Shown here in pieces: positions 10,551 to 20,827 of a DNA stretch of 64,000 nt. The position numbers and the translations under genes were made by a program. The notes under the pieces are model-generated. The model made no database searches. It saw only the letters and a program-made list of their open reading frames with translations, and was not told where the DNA came from. The DNA is from Shinisaurus crocodilurus. Lineage: Eukaryota > Chordata > Lepidosauria > Squamata > Shinisauridae. Each line of letters starts with the position of its first letter. Position 1 is the stretch's first letter. Location: the NCBI GenBank assembly GCA_021292165.1, contig CM037878.1, forward strand, positions 257,163,921 to 257,227,920, read 5' to 3'.

Positions 10551-12089
10551 TAAATTCCAGGTGATCATGGTATGATAGTGGTAATGCAAATAGCTTTATG
10601 GTGGTGTGAACCACAGTACATATGAAAATATGATGTTCATCTTTTCGGGGGGTCTCCACAAGGCTGATTTTCTTGCTTTTCCTTCATCTGCTGATCACTG
10701 GGCCAGGAGAAACCTTTTTGTATTTTATTTCACCCCACCATTGGCTAGGACAGTTTAATGTTCACTTGAAGAAGCTCTCCATGGAAAAATCTGACAAACC
10801 CTGCAGTAGAGGCAAAAGCAACATTTCTGCTCTTTAGTGGCAAGAGGTTGGGCTGACATCTCAGCCGCATACTGTATAAGCATTTCTGGGAGCATGGTTT
10901 CCTCCCCTCCTTCGCTCTTTACATAAGCCAAGGGTGATTGCTAAGAGATGACCCAGAGGGAAGAAAGCTGAATAGAACTGCCAAACCACTTCCTGTGACT
11001 ACATCTAGATATCCCTTTTTAGCGGATCTCTCTCTTCCAAAAGTGGAGCTAGTTAGTCAGTAGCCTTCCCTAAATTGTAATGAGAGCTGGAATTTAGGAT
11101 TGCTGCTGTTCAAGGTAACACAGCTGCCAGCCGAAATAAAGTTGAACAAATCTGATGCGATTCGACAGCAACCTCCCTACATTTGTACACATATACATCC
11201 TTCTAATTAATCCTTCTGAGTGTGTTTGTGGGAGGGGGGGATGAAATGCATCAGCATTCACATAGTCCCACATCTGAAACTTTTACTCTGAACGAGAAGC
11301 GAAAAATGCTCTAGTCCTGCATTATGTGTGCCAGCTCATGGAAGAGACAAGATCTCTAAGGTATCCTAAATTCTTTCTTACAAATGAGTAGCTGCCAGAT
11401 TCTTCACTGCATTCATCCTCTCTGCACAGGAGATAAAGTGAATCACTTATCACAGGTAGAAAATTCCTTCTTTCAGGTTGTTGCTTGGTCCCTATTGGTG
11501 GGAAGTGTTTGAATAGAAGTTACTCTCCTGATGGCCGAAGGCCTGTCATTACTGATGCAATGAATTTTCAGCTCAAGGGTTCTAATTAGGGAGGTTTGAA
11601 GGTTTCTAAAATGCTTGGCAGTGACATTTGACCTCTGTCTGCCCTCCCAGCTACCTAGAGATAGATTTGGCTTCAATATTATTCCACTTCCTTGCATTGC
11701 CACAGAACAAAGGAATAAAAACTCCCACGTCTCTTCTGCTGCCTGCTATCCTTAAGATTGAACCTACACCCTATGATCCAACTCACATCCTTCTAATGGC
11801 TCTTGTAACAATAGAGCCTTTCATTACTAGATCACACAGGGCTGGCCATTGGGACATGCCATTCAGCAAACAACATGAAAAGGAACTCACTTTTACCCGT
11901 TTTGTTCCTCGCCACAGGCCATGCTGGTAGACTGAACCATCTCGCAAGGGGGTGCAGAACTGTTGACAAAGTCCTAACTCACTGGAGATACATAGGATCC
12001 CATCCTCCCTTTTCCCAAAATAAATAAAAGCTAGCTTGTTTCTATTTTTCAGGCTGCATTGAAAAGAGCAGCAAGCCTGCAGAATTTGC
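10551..12089. other. Repeat-poor intronic stretch
   Basis: About 1.5 kb with no recognisable transposon or microsatellite, unusual for this window. It includes the RUNX-ETS composite site at 10984-10997. It may contain conserved regulatory sequence, but this is inference. Confidence 0.5.
10984..10997 (-). promoter_or_regulatory. RUNX-ETS type composite site
   Basis: On the minus strand the 14 bases read CACAGGAAGTGGTT: an ETS core (AGGAAG) fused to a RUNX-like TGTGGTT-type half (GTGGTT). This arrangement resembles described ETS-RUNX composites. It lies in ARHGAP31 intron 1. Confidence 0.45.
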
Positions 12090-12411
12090 TAGGGATGTAC
12101 GGATTCTGTTAAATCCGTTCCATCTGTGTTTCATGGATTGTCAGGCATCTTTCTCAATGTCTTCCGTTTATGGACAGAATCGCATTTTTTTAGGGATGTA
12201 TGAGAATTTCGCTCTTGTTTGCAAATGCGTAATTGCATTAACGTGCAGTTGTGCAAATGCATACTTTCCCCCAATGTAAAACCTCCCACAAACACACACA
12301 CCGCAGAATCTGGGCAACTCAGGAAAAGCTGGTCTGCTGCAGAATCCACAGGTCAGATACACAGAAATCCAGACTCATTTGAATCCATTGTGGATTTCTC
12401 TGACATCCCTA
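12090..12411. mobile_element. hAT-like element, TAGGGATG family
   Basis: It starts TAGGGATGTACGGATTC and ends TCTGACATCCCTA, giving a TIR of TAGGGATGT. An internal second start, TAGGGATGTATGAGAATT (about 12192), suggests nesting. Related copies are at 19986, 25634 and 44272. No clean target duplication was found. Confidence 0.6.
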
Positions 12412-12544
12412 TTTGTAATCCACTATGCCAAATGCACTCCATGGATGGTGGCCCACCGGAGGCTCAGTAAATCTTTTAAATTTGGTGCATGCCTGGAAAT
12501 TCAAAAACCGGGCAGAGGGGCAGGGCAGTCATGCAAAACACGGT

Positions 12545-12690
12545 ACATGTATTTATCTTTATTTATTACAACCTTTTTACCCTGCCTTTCAGCCACATGG
12601 GTAGCTTACAACCAATTTTAAAAAATACAATAAGAAAGCAAATAATAATAATAAAAACAGAGCACTAAAAACCAGAGCCAGCTAGAAAAT
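12545..12690 (-). mobile_element. LINE 3' tail, minus orientation
   Basis: On the minus strand the stretch ends in GGCAGGGTAAAAAGG followed by TTGTAATAAATAAAGATAAA, the style of squamate L2/RTE tails. It is too short to classify. Confidence 0.5.
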
Positions 12691-12700
12691 ATATACACAG

Positions 12701-12875
12701 GAACATAGAGGGCTGCCTTCTACTGAGACAGACGATTGGTCCATCCACCTAGCCCAGTATTGTTGACACTGATTGGCAGTGGCTCTCCAGGGTTCCGCAC
12801 AGGAGTCTTTCTCAGCCCTAGCTGGCAATGCCAGCTTTTGAACCCTGGGGAGCCACTGCCAATGCTGCAATGCGT
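12701..12875 (-). mobile_element. tRNA-derived SINE fragments, inverted
   Basis: The first part matches the minus strand of the SINE at 55735-55912 (GGCTGCCTTCTACTGAG, TTGGTCCATCCACCTAG). GGCAGTGGCTCTCCAGG at 12775 is repeated in inverse at 12840-12860 (20 of 21 bases), so two opposed SINE fragments form a hairpin. Confidence 0.65.
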
Positions 12876-13185
12876 GTATTCTGCTTCTGAGCAATGGCTC
12901 TTCTTCACAGCAGCGAAGGAGCAAGAACTCAAATCAAAGAAAAAGCTTGGCAGAGTAAAAATGTCTTCACAGTTCACCAAAAGGCTATTAAAGAGGAGGC
13001 CAATTAGGCTTGGTGAAGAAGGACATTCCACCATCTGGGTGCCACAACTGAAAAGACCCTGTCTCAAATCCCAGCGAAACCTCAGATGAAGAACGTAGTG
13101 AGAACGCAGGCTCATGTAATCCCATATTTAACATGGCTGCTGGTCTGGTCTATGTTTGGCTTGGTAGGTCATAAGTTGTGGAGGC

Positions 13186-13261
13186 CTGATCTGGAAAAAC
13201 TGGAATCTCCCCCTGAAATTTGCCCTTCACATTTCTTGTCTGTCCTTGATGCATTGACCTG
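13186..13261 (+). repeat. 76-bp exact direct repeat, copy 2
   Basis: Identical to 9206-9281 in the same orientation, 3.98 kb apart, both inside ARHGAP31 intron 1. Divergence begins abruptly at both borders. Confidence 0.95.
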
Positions 13262-14282
13262 CAGCACCGCTATGGACAGCCAACTGAGAAAAGCTGCAAC
13301 CCAGGGGTGACTGCACTTAGGCAGTGCTTGCAATATACACAGTCATGCTTGTCTGCTGACGCCAGGCACATTTGCCAGTTGCATCCAACTTTGCATTACA
13401 GACTGATCTGTGAAAACGTACTTTGTGCCAGGACCAGAAAAATGAACGTATAAGACAAAAAACACAAGAGCCACTACTCTGGAAGCTCATGGCACTGTCT
13501 AACAGTGAAGACCCAGTTTAGTCATTTATATGACTACACTTCCTTTCTGAGGCATTCATTCCACCGAGGCGGTAATGACCGTCGTCACTTACCATTTTTT
13601 TAAAAACACCCTAATAACATTGCTAAAGGAGCTCTTGCCCTGGAAAGTCTGAGTTTTAAGAAACCAAATCACTATAAACTTGGAACGTCATGCAGATGGC
13701 AAACAGGAGGGGAGCAATCCCTAAAAAATGTAACAGCAAATGTACAGTTTCCAAGAAGAAGGGGGGGCACCCTTCCTTCTTCTCTTCAAAGATTCAGCAA
13801 TATGTCTCGCCACCCAGCCCACGTTTAAGATATTCTGCTTCTCTCTATATCTCTGACCATCCGCTTCAAAACCAAATTGGCATCTCACCTCCTACAGTCT
13901 GACACATCATATGCTCATCTGAGAAAATTGATCGCAGGCAAGAGGTATGGGTTTTTAGTAAGAAATACAGAAAATACTGGTGGCTGCTCCCACTTTAGCC
14001 CAACCTTTTCCCACATCTCAGTCTTTCAAGTAAGAAAACTGTGGGGACCTTCCTGGGGCCTAAAAGCCACTGTTGCCTCTTCTCTTAAATCCTTGTTCTG
14101 AGAACTCCTGACTGCCTTCCATTCCCACTGATTTCAGTGGAAGTTCAAGTTTCTGAGCATCTTGAAAAAAAGGAAGGGGGAAGAATCCTAAATAGCTATC
14201 TTGAAGCCTCTTCTTGCTCCCCACCTGGGGATGAAAAGAATATCCCTTCTCTGTATACATTATGGAGTCTTTGGGGTAAATG

Positions 14283-14286
<4 letters not shown>
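13262..14286. other. No recognisable feature
   Basis: Intronic sequence between the 76-bp repeat and the CT microsatellite. Nothing supported. Confidence 0.5.

Positions 14287-14317
<31 letters not shown>
14287..14317. repeat. CT microsatellite, 200 bp inside intron 1
   Basis: A run of CT dinucleotides close to the ARHGAP31 splice donor (GA on the coding strand). Confidence 0.95.
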
Positions 14318-14319
<2 letters not shown>

Positions 14320-14518
14320 ACACAGGAAAACATTTCACTGACCTAAGCACATTGCTGATCAGTCGCTGATAGAACAAGGCAATATAAGCGCTATTCGCAC
14401 CAGATAAAGTAATTCCATATTTTACAGCTGCAAACCAGTAATGCACCCAGCCAAAAGGGACCACAATAGACCCACCCCTACACAAATTAAGAAATAAAGA
14501 GGCCATTTTTTTTATTAC

Positions 14519-14618
14519 CATCTTGTCCTGAGCTCTCCAGATACTCTGTCAGATCACAGCCGAAGACGTTTGTGGCTCCTTTCCTCTTGAGTTTCGGCTT
14601 TCCTCCCTTGTTCTTCAT
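14519..14618 (-). CDS. ARHGAP31: ARHGAP31 (CdGAP) first coding exon, partial gene
   Basis: This is the N-terminal coding exon of ARHGAP31/CdGAP, a GTPase-activating protein for CDC42 and RAC1 that acts at focal adhesions and the cell edge. The minus strand reads 33 codons plus one base. The peptide starts MKNKGGKPKLKRKG and ends FGCDLTEYLESSGQD, which I recognise from vertebrate CdGAP (recalled, not searched). Residues 3-13 are strongly basic; in CdGAP the basic stretch before the GAP domain is reported to bind phosphoinositides. FGCDLTEYL is the lead-in to the RhoGAP domain. An in-frame TAA lies two codons upstream of the ATG, so no earlier in-frame start is possible. The exon ends in phase 1 at a GTAATA splice donor (14518-14513). 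The remaining exons are not recognised in the window, consistent with the very long first intron of the mammalian gene. The Kozak context is weak (C at -3). Confidence 0.9.
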
Positions 14619-15385
14619 GAGTTAGTTCCAAAAAGAGGTTTGCCCCCTCCTTCCTTTCCCCCCCACCCCCTCGTTTTGCACCGGACAAGTGCAAAGCTCC
14701 CCCTTCTCCTCAGACCCTGGTTGCCCGTGTCCCGTTTCCGGTCAGCGACATCAAAAGTCCAGAAGAACTTCCAGCTGGATGTATCAACATTAATCCCCAC
14801 CAGATGTGAAGCTGCTGCAGCTGCGGCTGTCGCAGAAGGGAGAGGTCAGGACAACACGAAGATCTCCAGCAGGCAGCAGCAGAGAGATCATAGCCCAAGT
14901 TCAGATGGGTTCTCCAAGGAGGGAGGTGGATGGTGGTGAACCAATGCCTCCAATGAAACCGGCAACACAGGGGCAGATGTTAGCTGAGGGGTTCTCACTT
15001 CCTTGCTGCTGTGGGGTCCCAGGAACCTCCAAAGCCAAATCAAGCTGGCAAGTAAATCAGGCTAGATCTTGCTGGGTCCTTCAGAGAGTAGAGGTCAGAC
15101 ACTCCAAATCCTTTCTTCCGCAAACTTGTAAAAAGAGAACGAAATGCCAAGTGACAGAAAAGAGAAGCAGGCAAGTCTGCGAACCTCTACTTTTTAAAGC
15201 CCTCTTTGTTGCAACCATCAGACAATGTTAGGAGAACAAGGAATGGGTTTCCTCCTACATTAAGGCACTCTCTCTCGCTCTCCCCTTTCCCCTGTTTTTA
15301 CAAATCCTAGGATTATCCAGCTCAGGAAATGCTGGAAGGAAGTTAGCTGGGGAGGGGGCGGAGGATGGACTTTTTTGGCAGTAAA

Positions 15386-15410
15386 GTGTGTGTGTGTGTG
15401 TGTGTGTGTT
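15386..15410. repeat. TG microsatellite
   Basis: A TG run in the presumed promoter or 5' UTR region of ARHGAP31. Confidence 0.95.
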
Positions 15411-15566
15411 TGTTTAAGAGGAATAAGGGTGGGGGAGAGGCAGAGAGAGGGGTTTCGGAGCAGGGAGGGAGAGAGGGAGGGGGACGTCCTGCCAGCTAAA
15501 AGATAACGGGACAGCCTGAAAGGAAATTATTCCACTGAGCAGGGGCCCGCAGCAGCTCGGAGCTCT

Positions 15567-15590
15567 GACGTTTCCTGTTCCACAAATGGT
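15567..15590 (-). promoter_or_regulatory. ETS/CRE-half/E-box cluster
   Basis: The minus strand has ACCATTTGTGG, then AACAGGAAAC, then GTCA within 24 bases, matching an E-box, an ETS core and a CRE half-site. It lies about 950 bases upstream of the ARHGAP31 start codon. This is motif reading only. Confidence 0.3.
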
Positions 15591-15849
15591 CAGCTCTGAA
15601 AAAGGCCCAGGGAGGGGCCGGGGAGAAGGAAGGAACAGAACTGGTTTCAATAAATGCCCAACTCTGTTTATTGATTCCTTTGACGCAACACCTCTCAGCC
15701 CAAACACATCTTTCTTCATACTTCGGACAGAGTGCTCCCCTCTCTTCCATAAGCAGAGTTGTTGTGTGCAAAACAGGATCAAGCAAGCAAGCAGAGTGAT
15801 GAGCAAGTACAGAAAGGTAAAAGAAGCAAAAAGATTCATCAGTCCAGTT

Positions 15850-15853
<4 letters not shown>

Positions 15854-15908
<55 letters not shown>
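15854..15908. repeat. Compound (TC)n(AC)n microsatellite
   Basis: About 46 bases of TC run directly into an AC run. Confidence 0.95.
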
Positions 15909-15909
<1 letters not shown>

Positions 15910-16091
15910 ACTCTTTCAAACCAGAAACTGATATACTGAATCCTGAATTTGAACTCTGAAATCAGTTCACAGCCTACCCCTCCTCAGCCTAGATGCAGAG
16001 TAAAATTAATCAGTAAGCAAGAAGAAATCCCCCAAATCCTGAAAAGTTTGCAGGAAAAAAACTGCACAGCTTTCTCCTCTAAAGTCTGCTG

Positions 16092-16095
<4 letters not shown>

Positions 16096-16126
<31 letters not shown>
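16096..16126. repeat. GT microsatellite
   Basis: An uninterrupted GT run. Confidence 0.95.
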
Positions 16127-16129
<3 letters not shown>

Positions 16130-16254
16130 GAAATTATATTATATAAAACGTCTTTATTAGAGGATGCGGAGATAATTTGCATTGGTGGGGCTGAATATCT
16201 TTACCTTCATTTCATCGTTGCAGGCACTGAAAGGAAGGATAGGCTCCTACGTTA

Positions 16255-16430
16255 CTACCTGTATTGATTGTTTATTTGATTATTTTCTGACCCTTCTTAC
16301 TATAAAAATTAAAATCAAGGCCATTTACAAAGTCAAAACCACCAAGATTGCAAATGTTCAAATTCAAAATGCTATCATAAAAACTCCCAACAACCATGAT
16401 TCTAAAAACAACAGCACAGTATAAAATGTA
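16255..16430 (-). mobile_element. LINE 3' tail-like sequence, minus
   Basis: The A-rich plus strand (AAAATTAAAATCAAGG, then CATAAAAACTCCCAAC) has the look of an L2-type 3' UTR in reverse. Weak, tail only. Confidence 0.35.
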
Positions 16431-16532
16431 CTTGCGCCATGCGATTCTGATTCAACTGTAGTCACGATACAACTGTCTCCCACACACATTTCCTTCCCAT
16501 GTCAATAATTCCTCAGAAGTCAGAGATAATGA

Positions 16533-16715
16533 CTGGGTTCACACGACACGACAACCCATCGTGGGTTGCTACCCATGATGGGTTGTCATGTTGTGCAACC
16601 CCAAACCGATCCCCACAGGGTGGCTTGTTTGAGGGCAACAAGCCACCCTGACAACCCATGGCTTGTTCAAGGGGTTGTTGTACCCACAGTGGATTGTTGT
16701 GTTGTCTGAACCCGG
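16533..16715. mobile_element. MITE with 26-bp imperfect TIR
   Basis: The left end CTGGGTTCACACGACACG and the inverted right end CCGGGTTCAGACAACACA agree at 21 of 26 bases over the full arm. The interior repeats GGGTTG/CAACCC words. It directly borders the larger foldback and shares its vocabulary. Confidence 0.7.
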
Positions 16716-16739
16716 GCAACCAACCCCATTGTGGGTACT

Positions 16740-18145
16740 GGGGATCGGCTACTGACTTTCTTGGCAGAGCGGCAAAAAACCCTTGCCACACTTTCCAAGC
16801 ATGACTGGGAACCTGTCAGTGCCACCCACCCCCAAAGTGCCCAAATGGCACTTGGGGGCAGCTGGCACTGGCTTCCCCCCCCTCCCTGCCATGATCACAA
16901 GCTGTTTTGGGCTTGCCATTTTTTCCACTTTAAACTTTTTTTCTTGAGATTGCAAAAGCTGGCTGTTTTGACAACTACGGACAGTCCCTTCGAAGTGCCC
17001 CAGTGGTACCTGGGAAGGGCTGCCTGTGGTTGCCAAGCATTTTTTAATCCCCCTCCCCAATTTTTGCAAATATTTGCGAAAAAAAACTTAAAAAAAAAAA
17101 ATTAACTGCACTTGCACAATTGTGGATGTTCGCAGTTGCATGGGTGCAGGAATGGGGAGCCTTGGGTGGGCAATGTGCACGGGGGTGCCTGCTGTTGAAG
17201 TCTCTCTATGGGTGTATACTTTCCAGCTAATTTTTTTTTTAACCCTTTTTAAGTCCCACTTGAAAAATGGAATTTTACCTGTGATAGCTGTCAAAGGTAA
17301 CTCCTTCAGTAAATGGAGTGGCTCACACCTTTGCATGTTCCTGAGGTGGTAAAATCTTGGGAACAAGTGCAAAAGTGAAGGCACCCTTAGGACACATGAG
17401 TCCCCCGCAAAAGAGGATCTTGCTGCAAAGGGGGTGAATGAGCTGCCACCCTCTTTTTGCGAGCTAAGATCACTCACACTTTTGGTTACATTTGACAACT
17501 TGCCTTTTGACAGCTGTCAGATGTAGTCAAAGGGAAAAATAAACTTAACTTCTACCCCTGTAGGGAAATGCCCAGGGTGGGCACCTGCTGGACTTTGCCA
17601 GCAGGCACGCCCCCCCCTGCACATTGCGCACTTGAGGCTCCCCATTCCCACACCCATGCAACTGCGAACATCTGCAGTTGCACAAGTGCAGGGTTTTGTT
17701 TTTTTTAAAAAAATAATAATTCACAAATATTTGCGAAAATTGGAGCGGGGTTTAAAAAATGCTTGGCAACCACGGGCAGCCCCTCCAAGATGCCACTGGG
17801 GCACTTTGGAGGGACTGTCCATAGCTGTCAAAACGGGGGTTGTGAAAGCAGGCTTGACAGCCACCTTTGTGATCTCAAGGGAAGAAAAGGTTAAGTGGAA
17901 AAAAGCCGCTGTGAGACTGAAACGGCTCACAATCGTGGCAGGGATGGAGGTGACAACTCGGTCCTCCTGCAGTGTCCCCTGGGATACCCATGGGAGGACT
18001 GAGGGGGAAGGAGGGGGAGGGAGGGGGCAAAAAACCCACAGTGAGCCCAATTGCCTGCCGGGTGCACCATGAGTTGTTGGCACATCGATCAACCTACTGT
18101 GGCTTATTGCCTGGGTGGGTTGTCTTGGCGTGCAAATGCGCCCAG
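16740..18145. mobile_element. Long foldback DNA element
   Basis: The left arm (about 16860-17194) and right arm (about 17599-17965) are long inverted repeats around a loop of about 400 bp. Matching landmarks in inverse orientation include TTTTGACAACTACGGACAG with its counterpart near 17815, TGGTTGCCAAGCATTTTTTAA with 17755-17775, and GATGTTCGCAGTTGCATGGG with 17655-17675. Opposite-strand frames of the two arms encode similar peptides, as the inversion predicts. Family relatives are at 582 and 38580-39500. Confidence 0.8.
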
Positions 18146-18565
18146 TATGTTATGGTATTATTATGAATGTTCAGAAACAAAATCAAATGGTGGATTTTCA
18201 ACAACCATCGTGACCATTACCCCCGGGAAACCTTGTGCTAAACTTTCCTGCAGAACATGTCTGGGTCCTGTATTTATTTTGAGCTTCCTAAGGGATAACC
18301 ATGTTGGCCCATCATGTGCATTTCCTCAGACATTATGACATACAAAGTTATCACTGTGTAGAAGATGGTGAAACAACATTCTAGTGGGAAGACTCATGTA
18401 CTGTAACTGATGAAGGACAAGTTTCAAAAGGCTCTGATGTCTGACTCAGACAAAGGAGCCCTAAGAAGCAGATATTTCTCTAAGCTTTTTAAAAATTACG
18501 ACTGGAGGCAGACAGTGACTTGCTTTTGTAGAAGCAACGAATCAATCTTCCCACACCCCACCCCA

Positions 18566-18605
18566 CCACACGCACACGCACACACACACACACACACGCA
18601 CACAG
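18566..18605. repeat. CA-rich microsatellite
   Basis: A CA run with occasional CG interruptions. Confidence 0.9.
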
Positions 18606-18898
18606 AACTTCTGCCTCTTGAAAAACTAAGGAATTTTATAGCTAATCCAAAATGGTGCCCTTGTGAGGAAGATATTTTGCTTGGCTCTAGCTAAAGGTGG
18701 CTTTGTGTATGCATTTATATATTATGGCCTGTTCTACATATACAGTGAGGTGGCAGAATGCTGAGTTGGGCTGAACCACGCCGCACTGCAGATAGGAGAT
18801 CACATTTTTAATGACATCCTATGTTACAAACCCTCTGTAAAAAGAAAACAAGCACAGAAGGCAGAGGGCAGGGTAGAACGTGAGAAGATGTCATAGAC

Positions 18899-19326
18899 CA
18901 GGGATCTCCAACCTTTTTAGACCCTTGGGTACATTTGGGTATTTGAGAAAATTTGGTGGGAACCACCACAAAACGGCTCCCACAGAGGATGTGGCTAGTC
19001 ACGTAGCAACTGCCATGTGGGACTGGCTAGTCAAGTGAGCTAAAGAGTGGTGGTGTGGAGAGAAATAGTGAGGCTAGAGGCTGGGAGGGGGGAGAAACTG
19101 GAAGGCAAAGAGGTAGAGAAAGAGAAGGCTAGAGGCCAAGGCGGGAAGAAACAGTGAGCTAAAGAGGTGGGTGGGATAGAAGCAAGGCTAGAAAGGGAGA
19201 GAAAGAAGACTGCTTGAACATTTTCCAAAGTTTTTATTTTTATTTTTATTTTTTGAAGGGGGCAGGGAGTAGAGAGCTTCATGGGCACCCTTGAAGGTGC
19301 CCATGGGCGCTGCATTGGGGACCCCG
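18899..19326. mobile_element. hAT element with perfect TSD
   Basis: It starts CAGGGATCTCCAACC and ends TTGGGGACCCCG. TCATAGAC is present on both sides (18891-18898 and 19327-19334). The interior is a degenerate GCTAGAGGC/GGGAGA-rich tract. The related fragment at 43380-43521 ends with the same GGTTGGAGATCCCTG terminus. Confidence 0.88.
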
Positions 19327-19334
19327 TCATAGAC

Positions 19335-19650
19335 CATGTTGGTCCATTGGTCCATCTAGCCCACTTTTGTCTACACCCAGCCTGCCCGACCCTCCAAATA
19401 TATTGGGGTACAACTCCCATTATCCCCATCCAGCATGCCACTGGCCATGTTGGCTGGGGATTATCAGAGTTGTAGTCCAACACATCTGGAGGACACCAGG
19501 TTGTGGAAGGCTGGTCTATAGCAATTAGCAAAGGCTCTCCAACGTTTCATACAGGGCCATTACAAGCCCTGCCTGGAGATGCCAAGGATTGAACCTGGGA
19601 CCTTCTGTATGCAAACCACTGAGCTATAGCTTTCTGCCCTATGTCTGCAC
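19335..19650 (-). mobile_element. tRNA-derived SINE, minus, split by a MITE
   Basis: TTGGTCCATCTAGCCCAC at 19347 and GATTGAACCTGGGACCTTC at 19588 are the two halves of the SINE seen whole at 55735-55912. The M1-like MITE at 19378-19513 separates them. A further fragment (CACCTAGCCCAGTATCCTG) lies at about 19690-19760. Confidence 0.75.
19378..19513. mobile_element. M1-like hAT MITE nested in SINE
   Basis: Starts CAGCCTGCCCGACCC and ends GTTGTGGAAGGCTG, with TACAACTCCCATTAT and GAGTTGTAGTCCAA inside. GTCTACAC and GTCTATAG flank it, consistent with a decayed target duplication. Confidence 0.65.
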
Positions 19651-19985
19651 TGCCACTGTCCATTCTACCACTTCAGTTCATTCTCCTGCATATGGAAACA
19701 CATTGGGTCAGAATTCTTGTCCACCTAGCCCAGTATCCTGAACTGTAGCAGTCCACATTTTCCAACATTTTCTTTTAGGTCCCAGTTGTTTGTACCAAAT
19801 ACTGGAACAGATCCTCCAAACAGATCCATTCTGCAGTTAAGGTGCAAGCGTTCTTGCTTTGCTACCAGATAAGGAACACTGATAGCCAACAGAGAGTTCT
19901 AACAGTGTGAATGTTACAGAATACGATACTAGATTTCATTGACAAACTGGGGGAGGTGGGGAGATAGATGTGTAGTACATACAGG

Positions 19986-20670
19986 TAGGGACGTGTGAGG
20001 AATCTGATGGGGTGTGTGTGAAAATCAAATGGATTTTCTTGACTGTGCCCCACAGATCACATTCTGTCAACCTTGCGTTGGTGCCGACTCAATCTGATGC
20101 AAGTCAAGCCAGCACGCGGACTTCCATTTTTAAAACAGGTAACAATTTGTGGGTTTAAAAAAAAAAAAAAAAGCTGGGGAAATTTGTGCAAAACTCAGGC
20201 CTTCACTGCACAATTTTGCACAAATTTACACAAATTGTGAAGATTTGCACAAATTGCAGAGTGGAGGCCTGAATTTTGCACAAATCTGAAATTAAGTGTC
20301 AGAAAATTCAAGGTGGCCAAGGTGGAGTGTGCGCAGATGCAGTGAGAGGAGCATGCTTCTATGCTTCTCATGTTAAATGCTACAACAAGAGCAACAATGA
20401 TTCGAATCTAACAAGTCAGCCCCAATCTGCGAAGATTTGTGCAATTTGTACAAAAGGTATGCAATTTGCGTGAATCACAACTTGCGCAAATCGCGCTAGA
20501 GATCTGCAGTTCTCACCTCCAAATTTGCACAAACATTTCAAGCGGTTTCATGGAAGCCAAAACCTCCCCCCTCCCAACTTGTCTTGGTCTGCTTTTGGCC
20601 GTCGGGGCAGAAATGTGCTGAAAGTCAATCAAGCTGAAATGGAACAAGTTTTCCAGTGTTGCACATTAAT
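19986..20670. mobile_element. hAT-like element, TAGGGATG family, long form
   Basis: Starts TAGGGACGTGTGAGGAATC. It shares extended homology with 25634-26225, including GATTTTCTTGACT, AAATTTGTGCAAAA and CAGAAAATTCAAGGTGGCCA. Internal TTTGCACAAAT words form inverted repeats. The right terminus is lost. Confidence 0.7.
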
Positions 20671-20713
20671 GATATATGTGTTTTTAGGTGGTACAGAAAA
20701 GTGTATTGTTTTA

Positions 20714-20827
20714 GAGCAAAATCCTGGGCATGTTTAGACAGAAACAATGCCCTACAACATGCTGGCTGGGGAATGTGGGGAGTTGTAGGACTTTTTTTTC
20801 TGTCTGAACATGCATAGGATTGTGCCC
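20714..20827. mobile_element. Harbinger-like MITE, family H1
   Basis: Begins GAGCAAAATCCTGGGCATG and ends GCATAGGATTGTGCCC, flanked by TTA on both sides. The same family with TWA duplications is at 25082, 49327 and, in long form, 33267-34427. A three-base TWA duplication fits PIF/Harbinger. Confidence 0.75.

Larger units (their letters stand above)
1..14518 (-). other. ARHGAP31: ARHGAP31 intron 1 (partial)
   Basis: Everything below the GTAATA donor at 14518 is inferred to be intron 1, read on the minus strand, continuing past the window. I looked for the next RhoGAP exon on the minus strand and did not recognise one. The intron carries the repeats listed separately. Unannotated stretches such as 1-580, 860-2177 and 2305-4020 show no recognisable gene or repeat apart from short homopolymers and a C/CA run near 2803-2822. 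Confidence 0.75.
14619..15640 (-). promoter_or_regulatory. Likely ARHGAP31 5' UTR and promoter region
   Basis: This stretch lies immediately upstream of the ARHGAP31 start codon. It is richer in G+C and CpG than its surroundings (clusters around 14560-14860 and 15350-15570) and has no recognisable transposon apart from a TG microsatellite. Read on the minus strand, 15567-15590 packs an E-box-like CAAATG, a GGAA core (ACAGGAAAC) and a TGACG half-site within 24 bases. No TATA box is evident. The transcription start cannot be placed from sequence alone, so the boundary is inferred. Confidence 0.5.

Noticed and set aside
17632..18072. Basic 147-codon frame in the foldback right arm
   Set aside because: Its similarity to the opposite-strand frame at 16749-17069 is explained by the inverted arms. 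No codon-level or domain evidence of a protein.
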